NCBI GenBank assembly: GCA_035255845.1
Contig: DATEZE010000047.1
Span: 1 to 13,076, forward strand
Source: JALORV01 sp035255845
GTDB lineage: Bacteria > Pseudomonadota > Gammaproteobacteria > Burkholderiales > Burkholderiaceae_F
Length of the DNA: 13,076 nucleotides
Reading direction: 5' to 3'
In this document: positions 8,190 to 13,076 of the stretch, piece by piece
How positions within the stretch are numbered: position 1 is the first letter of the stretch
Layout of the letters: every line of letters begins with the position of its first letter
Notes under the pieces: generated by a model
The model's input: only the letters and a program-made list of their open reading frames with translations
Databases searched by the model: none
Told to the model about the DNA's origin: nothing
Program-made: the position numbers and the translations under genes

Positions 8190-9242
8190 ATGACCTCAGT
8201 GGCCGAAACCTATCGGGCACCGCCGTCCGAGCGGTCCGAAGGCGTCTGGCTGACCGCCTGGCGCCGGCTCAAGTCGGATCGCATCGGCATGGCATCGCTT
8301 GCCGTCGTCGGCGGCTTTCTCGTCATGATCCTTGCCGCGGCATTAGGGCTGGTTGCGGGTGACTGGCAGAAGGAGGTTGGCGTGCCCGATGCGCCACCGA
8401 GCTTTGTCGGGCCGCGCCCGCCCGCTTCAGCCACCGATCCGATCGCCAGTGCAATTCCGAAAGACGCGAAGCCGGTCGATCTGTCGGACATCGATCCGCT
8501 TGCACCGAAGTACAAGGAATGGGCCGAGCGTGCTGCCAAGATCCAGATCACCGAGCCCGCGCGTGCCGAAACGCTGCCGTTCGGCGCTGACCGGCTGGGG
8601 CGAGACGTGCTTTCGAAGGTCGTCAAAGGTGCCGAGGTGTCGATCTTTGTGGGCGTGTTCGCCGCCGTGCTGGCGACGCTGATAGGCACGGTTCTCGGGG
8701 CCGTCGCCGGCTACGTCGGCGGTCGCGTCGGCGACTTCCTCGAGTGGGTCTACAACGTCTTCACATCGATCCCGGGCATCCTGCTGATCTTCGCGTTTGC
8801 GGCCGTGCTGGGCCGCGGCATCAGCACCGTGATCCTGATCCTCGGCCTGGCGGGCTGGACCGGCATCTATCGGCTGGTGCGCGCCGAATACATCAAGCAC
8901 CGCACGCGCGAATACGTGCGCGCTGCCGAGGCAATCGGCGCCAGCCATTTTTCGCGCATGTTCGGCCACATCCTTCCGAACGTCAGCCACGTGGTGCTGG
9001 TGCAGTTGTCGTTGTATGTCGTCTTCTTCATCAAGGCCGAAGTCATCCTGTCGTTCCTCGGGCTCGGCGTCCGCGTCGACCAGGTGTCGTGGGGCACGAT
9101 GCTGTCCGAGGCGCAGGCCGAGTTGGTGCTCGGGCACTGGTGGCAGCTGGTCGCGACGACCATTTCAATGGCGCTGTTCGTGACCGCATTTTCGCTGCTG
9201 ACCGACGCGCTGCGCGACGCGCTCGATCCGAAACTGCGGTAG
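8190..9242 (+). CDS. ABC transporter permease, DppC-like, with enlarged first periplasmic loop
   Basis: Second inner-membrane channel subunit, 350 residues against about 300 for DppC. GAGG (8181-8184), overlapping the previous stop, lies 5 nt before ATG 8190. A cytoplasmic N-terminus with WRRLKSDRIG (24-33) leads into a first membrane segment (about 34-56). A hydrophilic loop of roughly 75 residues (56-130), rich in proline, aspartate and lysine, comes before the conserved FGADRLGRDVLS (131-142). About five more membrane segments follow. The EAA loop is at about 241-264 (EYVRAAEAIGASHFSRMFGHILPN), the contact with the ATPase. The C-terminus ends DALRDALDPKLR, as in DppC/OppC. The long loop faces the periplasm and could touch the binding proteins (inference). 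The next gene is 113 nt away, past a terminator-like hairpin. Confidence 0.93.
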   Translation: MTSVAETYRAPPSERSEGVWLTAWRRLKSDRIGMASLAVVGGFLVMILAAALGLVAGDWQKEVGVPDAPPSFVGPRPPASATDPIASAIPKDAKPVDLSDIDPLAPKYKEWAERAAKIQITEPARAETLPFGADRLGRDVLSKVVKGAEVSIFVGVFAAVLATLIGTVLGAVAGYVGGRVGDFLEWVYNVFTSIPGILLIFAFAAVLGRGISTVILILGLAGWTGIYRLVRAEYIKHRTREYVRAAEAIGASHFSRMFGHILPNVSHVVLVQLSLYVVFFIKAEVILSFLGLGVRVDQVSWGTMLSEAQAELVLGHWWQLVATTISMALFVTAFSLLTDALRDALDPKLR

Positions 9243-9263
9243 GCGGGCAAAAGTGAAAACGTA

Positions 9264-9337
9264 CTTTGTCCCGATTCAGACGGAAAAAGATCGCTGGCGA
9301 AGCCAGTCGATCTTTTTTTCGCAAAAGCTGGACAAAG
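9264..9337 (+). repeat. 8-bp perfect inverted repeat enclosing the terminator hairpin
   Basis: CTTTGTCC (9264-9271) and GGACAAAG (9330-9337) are exact reverse complements, 58 nt apart, and flank the stem-loop at 9284-9319. A small CCG/CGG stem (9271-9273 with 9281-9283) could form between them. Together they could make a nested RNA structure in the permease-ATPase gap. Eight base pairs can arise by chance, so function is unproven. Confidence 0.5.
9284..9319 (+). terminator. Intrinsic (Rho-independent) terminator inside the transporter operon
   Basis: The left arm 9284-9298 (AAAAAGATCGCTGGC) pairs with 9302-9317 (GCCAGTCGATC then T residues), with a GAA loop and one bulged T at 9307. The 3' side ends in seven T residues (9313-9319). 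The ten G/C-rich core pairs followed by a T-tract are the canonical form. The matching A-tract on the left means it could also act on leftward transcripts. It lies 42 nt after the DppC-like stop and 36 nt before the ATPase ATG. It would cut ATPase mRNA relative to permease mRNA unless there is read-through, antitermination or an internal promoter. Confidence 0.85.
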
Positions 9338-9355
9338 CGGCGAGCGCTTGACGCG

Positions 9356-11056
9356 ATGAGCAATCTTGTTTCGGTGCGCGATCTGCGCGTGTCGTTCCGG
9401 CTGGGAAAGCATCGCATCGCCGAGGCGGTGCGCGGGGTCAGCTTCGATATTCCGGAGAACTCGACTGTCGCGCTGGTCGGCGAGTCGGGGTCGGGCAAGA
9501 GCGTGAGCGCGATGTCGATTGTGAGATTGCTGCCCGAAAACGCGATCGTTGCGCCCGAGAGCCGCGTCGAGTTCGGCGGGCGCAACCTGCTGTCCGAGCC
9601 GATCGAGACAGTTCGCGACATCCGCGGCAAGGACATCACGGTTGTATTCCAGGAGCCGATGTCGTCGCTGAACCCGGTGTTTCCGGTCGGCTGGCAGATC
9701 GCGGAGGCGCTGGAACTGCATATGGGATTGTCGCGACGGCAGGTCGCCGATCGCGTCGTGGAGTTGATGACCGAAGTTGGCATTCCCGAGCCGAAGTCGC
9801 GCGTCGATTCGTATCCGCACGAATTGTCTGGCGGCCAGCAGCAGCGCGTGATGATCGCGATCGCGATCGCCTGCGAGCCCAAGCTGCTGATTGCGGACGA
9901 GCCCACGACCGCGCTAGACGTGACGGTGCAGCGCCAGATCCTCGAACTGATCAAGCGTCTGCAGGACAGACACCGCATGAGCGTGTTGTTCATCAGTCAC
10001 GATCTCGCGCTTGTCGGGGAGATCGCCGACAGCGTCGTCGTGATGCGCGACGGCGTCGTGCGGGAAAAGGGGGCCGTGGACGCGATCTTCGAGAGGCCGC
10101 ATGACGCATATACGCGCGCGTTGCTGCTGTGCCGTCCGCAGGTGGACGCCAAGCCGAAGCGCCTGCCGGTGATCGACGACTTCATGCAGGGCAAACCAGA
10201 GTCGCAGATCATCGTGACCGAGTCGCGCGTGGCGCGCCCCGCGGCACCTGCGCCGCTGATCGAAGCGCGCGGGCTGCGCAAGGAATACCGGCTGAAGACG
10301 GGGCTGTTCGCGCGCAAGACGATCGAAGCGGTCAAGGATGCAAGTTTTTCGCTCTATCCGGGACGCACTCTCGGAGTGGTCGGCGAGTCGGGATCGGGCA
10401 AGACGACCGTCGGCATGCTGCTGATGCGGCTGATCGATGCCACGGCCGGTCAGGTGCTGTATCAGGGTCGCGACCTGCTCACCCTGCCGGACGCCGAGAT
10501 GATGGCATTTCGCCGCAAGATCCAGATCATCTTCCAGAACCCCTACGCCAGCCTCAATCCGCGCTTCACCGTCGGCCAGATCCTGACCGAACCGATGAAG
10601 ATCCATAACATCGGCGATAACGACGCCGATCGATTCGAGCGCGCGGTTGCGCTGGCCCGGCGGGTAGGGCTCGTCGGCGACAGCGTCTACAAATACCCGC
10701 ACGAGTTCTCCGGTGGCCAGCGGCAGCGCATCGCGATCGCACGCTGCCTGACGATGAAGCCGGATGTCGTGATCTGCGACGAGTCGGTCTCGGCGCTCGA
10801 CGTTTCGGTACAAGCGACGGTGCTTAACCTGCTGCTCGATTTGCAGGACGAATTCGGCATGACCTACATCTTCATCAGCCACGATCTTGCCGTCGTCAAG
10901 TACATGGCCGACGACATGCTCGTCATGAGCGCCGGTGAAATCGTCGAACGCGGGGCCTCGGAAGTCATTTACGCCAACCCGCAGCACGAATACACGCGCA
11001 AGCTGCTCTCGGCCGTTCCGCGCGGCTACCGAAAGCGCGCGCCGCGCTCCGCCTAG
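9356..11056 (+). CDS. Fused two-domain ABC transporter ATP-binding protein (DppD-DppF type)
   Basis: Cytoplasmic ATPase that powers import; one 566-residue chain carries both nucleotide-binding domains. Domain 1 (about 1-260): Walker A GESGSGKS (42-49), Q-loop Gln99, signature LSGGQ (157-161), Walker B LLIADE (177-182), switch His215. Domain 2 (about 300-560): Walker A GESGSGKT (343-350), Q-loop Gln394, signature FSGGQ (451-455), Walker B VVICDE (471-476), switch His509. Both domains end in an oligopeptide-family C-terminal motif (AYTRALL at 251-257, EYTRKLL at 545-551). All catalytic residues are present, so both sites look active. Residue 477 after the second catalytic Glu is Ser, where Pro is commonest. 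I chose ATG 9356 because translation from the TTG at 9266 would run through the terminator hairpin and give a basic, unconserved leader. Its ribosome site is weak. GsiA and YejF share this fused layout; the neighbours point to a Dpp/Opp-like importer. Confidence 0.95.
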   Translation: MSNLVSVRDLRVSFRLGKHRIAEAVRGVSFDIPENSTVALVGESGSGKSVSAMSIVRLLPENAIVAPESRVEFGGRNLLSEPIETVRDIRGKDITVVFQEPMSSLNPVFPVGWQIAEALELHMGLSRRQVADRVVELMTEVGIPEPKSRVDSYPHELSGGQQQRVMIAIAIACEPKLLIADEPTTALDVTVQRQILELIKRLQDRHRMSVLFISHDLALVGEIADSVVVMRDGVVREKGAVDAIFERPHDAYTRALLLCRPQVDAKPKRLPVIDDFMQGKPESQIIVTESRVARPAAPAPLIEARGLRKEYRLKTGLFARKTIEAVKDASFSLYPGRTLGVVGESGSGKTTVGMLLMRLIDATAGQVLYQGRDLLTLPDAEMMAFRRKIQIIFQNPYASLNPRFTVGQILTEPMKIHNIGDNDADRFERAVALARRVGLVGDSVYKYPHEFSGGQRQRIAIARCLTMKPDVVICDESVSALDVSVQATVLNLLLDLQDEFGMTYIFISHDLAVVKYMADDMLVMSAGEIVERGASEVIYANPQHEYTRKLLSAVPRGYRKRAPRSA

Positions 11057-11087
11057 GATCTTCAGCGGCCCACGGGCCCGCCTCGCC

Positions 11088-11798
11088 GTGTTTGGTGCTG
11101 CATCCGCTGCGACCCAGAAGAAACTGACCGACGCACTGGGTCGGGTCATCGCCATGCGGACCCGGCTTCATGCCGATGCCGATCTCGGCGCGCGCTGGCT
11201 CGCCGTCAAGCGCTGGCAGTCGCAGCGCCTTAGGCGCACCTACGCCGACCTGCTCGCGTCCAAGCGCTATCGTGAGTCCTGCGAGTTCTTCCTCGAAGAA
11301 CTCTACGGCGCGCGCGACTTCGAGCAGCGCGACAAGGAAGTACAGCGCGTCGTCCCGAAACTCGCAAGGACGTTGCCGGCCCGAGCGATCGAAACGCTGC
11401 TGCTGGCGGTCGAACTCGACGAGTTGGCCGAGTCGCTCGACGAAGGCGTCGCACGCCTGATCGCGTTGCCGGTCACTGAGGCGCGCTTTGTCGACGCCTA
11501 CGTCGAGGCGGGTAGCAAGACCGCGCGTGAGCGGCAGATCGCGCTCGTCGATGAGATCGGGCGGTCGCTGGACCGGCTAGCGCGCATACCGATGCTGGCA
11601 CCGATGCTTGGGATGATGAAAGGTCCGGCCGAAGCCTGGGGCTACGGCCAGCTGCATCAATTCCTGTACCGGGGCTTTCACGCGTTTGCCGCGATGGGCG
11701 GTGCCGACGAGTATCTCGCGACGATCAGGCGCCGCGAACTTGCGATTGTCGCCAGGCTATTCGCGCGGGAGCCGGATCCGTTCAGGCCGGTCGATTAG
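11088..11798 (+). CDS. FFLEELY motif protein, unknown function
   Basis: Predicted soluble, mostly helical cytoplasmic protein of 236 residues with no signal peptide or membrane segment. It contains FFLEELYGARDF (67-78), the motif that names an uncharacterised protein family. Other segments that look conserved are WLAVKRWQSQRL (37-48), LPARAIETL (96-104), and a C-terminal aromatic stretch WGYGQLHQFLYRGF (184-197). I chose GTG 11088 because it follows the ATPase stop by 31 nt and puts only a short tail before the first helix. The open frame runs back to 10935, but that part lies inside the ATPase gene. ATG 11154 is a shorter alternative. No strong ribosome site precedes either. It is probably co-transcribed with the transporter, but whether it serves transport is unknown. 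I recognise no catalytic motif. Confidence 0.8.
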   Translation: MFGAASAATQKKLTDALGRVIAMRTRLHADADLGARWLAVKRWQSQRLRRTYADLLASKRYRESCEFFLEELYGARDFEQRDKEVQRVVPKLARTLPARAIETLLLAVELDELAESLDEGVARLIALPVTEARFVDAYVEAGSKTARERQIALVDEIGRSLDRLARIPMLAPMLGMMKGPAEAWGYGQLHQFLYRGFHAFAAMGGADEYLATIRRRELAIVARLFAREPDPFRPVD

Positions 11799-11804
11799 CT
11801 TGAT

Positions 11805-11824
11805 CGCTGCGGGTTCACGCGGCG
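11805..11824 (+). other. GC-rich stem-loop between convergent operons
   Basis: CGCTGCG (11805-11811) pairs with CGCGGCG (11818-11824), including one T-G wobble, around a 6-nt loop, just after the FFLEELY stop. There is no T-tract, so it is not a standard intrinsic terminator. The rest of the 74-nt convergent gap shows nothing recognisable. Confidence 0.25.
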
Positions 11825-11872
11825 TTGCCGGTTGCGAGTCGCGGGTCGTTCGGCGCAAAGCAGTGAAAGTAC

Positions 11873-12403
11873 TCAGTCGGCGCGCGCGAGCAGCGTGCCG
11901 CTGCAGCGGTCATGCAGCAAGCGATTCTGGCGATCGAACACGGCCGGCATCAGCATGCCGACGAAACCGAGCGCCAACGCGCAAAGCGCACCGGCACGCG
12001 AGGGATGCGCCAGCGCGATGTAGGCCAGCCCGGGCAGCGCCAGCGTGTATGCCAGAACGTAGCGCGCAACGGCGCGCGCCAGGCTCGGATGGCGGCCGCA
12101 GGTGTCGATGACGCGCAGGTTCCAGGTTTTTAGAGCCAGGGTCTGACCGGTACGGCTCCAGCACCAGCTGAAGTAGGCGCCGATCACAATGAAGAGCATG
12201 ACTTGCAGCAAGCGGCGCTGTCCTTCCGCGCCGGGCACCCTGATGAGTAGCAGTACCACCACGACCGCCGCGAAGCCGATGCCAAAGACGAGCACCGCGT
12301 CATAGATCATCGCGACCAGGCGCAGCGCGAGGCCCGCCGGCCGCGGTGCGGCCGAGGCTGCGGAATTCAGGACGGGCACCGCTACGGCGGGCGACCGCGT
12401 CAC
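11873..12403 (-). CDS. RDD family membrane protein
   Basis: Integral inner-membrane protein of 176 residues. RDD proteins are a widespread family without a single agreed role; ion transport has been shown for some. Family hallmarks visible are the first Arg-Asp pair in ALRLVAMIYDAVL (R28, D35), a first membrane segment at about 36-55 and a second at about 67-83. SRTGQTLALKTWNLRVID (83-100) is the typical interhelical motif. A hydrophobic stretch follows at about 113-155, then FDRQNRLLHDRCSGT (156-170) near the C-terminus. The start is GTG 12403, whose bases form a GTGA overlap with the DUF3106 stop, so the two are translationally coupled. It is last in a leftward operon and convergent with the transporter operon. 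Assignment is firm from motifs; function unknown. Confidence 0.92.
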   Translation of the reverse strand: MTRSPAVAVPVLNSAASAAPRPAGLALRLVAMIYDAVLVFGIGFAAVVVVLLLIRVPGAEGQRRLLQVMLFIVIGAYFSWCWSRTGQTLALKTWNLRVIDTCGRHPSLARAVARYVLAYTLALPGLAYIALAHPSRAGALCALALGFVGMLMPAVFDRQNRLLHDRCSGTLLARAD

Positions 12404-12888
12404 TTCGACTGCGGTTCGGTGCGGGCGGGAGGTTGCGCGGGCTTGACCTCGAGCTCACGTGCCGGGCGACGTGGCGTTTCGGTCTTGGTCGCCGCCCGGT
12501 CGGCAAGCTCGCGCTTCTTGTCCGGGGGCAATTCCTGATACTTCTGGACCGTGGCCTGGCGTTGCTCGGCCGGAACCTCATAGGCCCGCAGGAAGTTCTC
12601 ACGTGCGGTTTTCTTCTGGTCCGCGGTGAGTTTGGAAAATTCCCCCATCCGCTCGTGCAGCTTCTGCTTGCCGTCGGGCGATAGGTTCGGATACTTGGCC
12701 GCCACTTCGATCCACTTGCGCTTGCGCTCGGCGTCCAGCGTCTCCCAGTCCTTGGACAGCGGCGCGAGCGCCTCGCGCTGCGCCGGTGTCAGTTCGTTCC
12801 AGGTCGGGCGTCCGGTTTGCGCCTGCACCAGCGAGCTGGCCAGCATCAGAGCGGCGACTAAGGCGCCATGCGCCAGGCGGATACGCAT
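12400..12888 (-). CDS. DUF3106 family secreted protein
   Basis: Predicted periplasmic protein of 162 residues with a Sec-type signal peptide (basic start MRIR, hydrophobic 9-22, VQA-Q cleavage near 23). The mature part is highly charged and helical. It contains repeated short units of the form LTPAQ/LSPDG/LTADQ followed by a helix (33-40, 69-76, 87-94), then a proline-rich charged tail from about 137. The repeats and Trp residues (W30, W48, W59) fit the DUF3106 family, which I recall as betaproteobacterial and uncharacterised. ATG 12888 has an excellent AGGAGG. Its stop overlaps the RDD start, and it follows the DUF3619-like gene by 12 nt. The pattern loosely resembles periplasmic LTxxQ stress proteins, but that is only an analogy. 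Confidence 0.88.
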   Translation of the reverse strand: MRIRLAHGALVAALMLASSLVQAQTGRPTWNELTPAQREALAPLSKDWETLDAERKRKWIEVAAKYPNLSPDGKQKLHERMGEFSKLTADQKKTARENFLRAYEVPAEQRQATVQKYQELPPDKKRELADRAATKTETPRRPARELEVKPAQPPARTEPQSK

Positions 12889-12892
12889 GCGG

Positions 12893-12898
12893 CCTCCT
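12893..12898 (-). promoter_or_regulatory. Strong ribosome binding site of the DUF3106 gene
   Basis: On the minus strand a full AGGAGG lies 4 nt before ATG 12888, within the 12-nt gap after the upstream stop codon. It is the only perfect Shine-Dalgarno sequence I found at a gene start in the window, which suggests strong expression of this secreted protein. Confidence 0.8.
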
Positions 12899-12900
12899 GG

Positions 12901-13076
12901 CTACAGGGGTTCGTCGTCGGAGGCCTTGAGCAAGGCGCCGAAACCCTTGTCCGCGTAGGTTTCGAGCGGCACGTCGTCCAGCAGAACCGCAAAATCGATG
13001 TCGGCGAGCTCCGAAATACGGCGCGACTCCTGGTGTTCGTAGATCCCGACGAAGCCGATCGCGACCGCGAGCACGG
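12901..13076 (-). CDS. DUF3619-like protein, C-terminal fragment at window edge
   Basis: The last 57 codons of a gene entering from the right edge; the stop TAG is at 12901-12903. The visible part begins with the end of a hydrophobic helix (VLAVAIGFVGIY), then EHQESRRISELADIDFAVLLDD and a short acidic C-terminus. A single membrane helix followed by ELADID and a DD(L/V)P segment is what I recall for DUF3619 proteins. In Betaproteobacteria these sit between an ECF sigma-factor gene and a DUF3106 gene, and the order here agrees. A role as a small membrane partner or regulator of that sigma factor is only an inference. The N-terminus and any sigma-factor gene are outside the window. Confidence 0.75.
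   Translation of the reverse strand, partial: VLAVAIGFVGIYEHQESRRISELADIDFAVLLDDVPLETYADKGFGALLKASDDEPL

Noticed and set aside
9266..9355. Upstream extension of the ATPase from TTG 9266
   Set aside because: It would translate the terminator hairpin into a basic leader without similarity to ABC ATPases. The domain begins right after ATG 9356.
8427..9820. Minus-strand frames opposite the DppC-like permease and ATPase N-terminus
   Set aside because: They have no recognisable domains and overlap convincing genes completely.
7244..11056. Assignment as the microcin C/Yej transporter (yejBEF)
   Set aside because: The fused ATPase is similar in layout, but the 312-residue first permease and the GDP/QLGLNDP features fit DppB better. 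I therefore gave no Yej symbols.
9914..11155. 413-codon minus-strand open frame
   Set aside because: It lies opposite the two-domain ATPase, whose Walker and signature motifs are all in the plus-strand frame. Composition is Arg/His/Asp-rich, typical of a shadow frame.

Overview
The window reads as chromosomal DNA of a GC-rich betaproteobacterium, most likely in or near the Burkholderiales. The inference rests on the base composition and on a gene block at the right edge (an RDD membrane protein, a DUF3106 protein and a DUF3619-like protein) plus a FFLEELY-motif protein. I know these families mainly from Betaproteobacteria. I cannot name the species.

Left half (1-7071, minus strand): four consecutive paralogous genes encode periplasmic solute-binding proteins of ABC family 5 (dipeptide/oligopeptide type). 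They are transcribed leftward with junctions of 8 nt, a 4-nt overlap and 4 nt, so they form one translationally tight operon. In transcription order they are called here SBP4 (5263-7071), SBP3 (3413-5254), SBP2 (1602-3416) and SBP1 (1-1597, cut by the left edge). All carry twin-arginine-like signal peptides and no lipobox. SBP3 and SBP4 form one close pair. SBP1 and SBP2 are more diverged and keep a different C-lobe sequence.

Centre (about 7072-7243): a divergent control region. From it run rightward a DppB-like permease (7244-8182), a DppC-like permease with an enlarged first periplasmic loop (8190-9242), a fused two-domain DppD-DppF-type ATPase (9356-11056) and a small FFLEELY-motif protein of unknown function (11088-11798). 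Together with the four binding proteins this makes a complete ABC importer, probably for peptides or similar amphiphilic solutes, in which one membrane complex is served by at least four alternative receptors. A strong intrinsic-terminator hairpin, bracketed by a further inverted repeat, sits in the 113-nt gap between the permease and ATPase genes. It suggests that ATPase expression is attenuated or separately controlled.

Right edge (11873-13076, minus strand): a convergent, unrelated operon running leftward, with the C-terminal end of a DUF3619-like gene, a secreted DUF3106 protein and an RDD-family membrane protein. This arrangement usually lies downstream of an ECF sigma-factor gene, which would be outside the window. 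No RNA genes, insertion sequences or CRISPR arrays were seen, and no gene-free stretch exceeds 300 bases.
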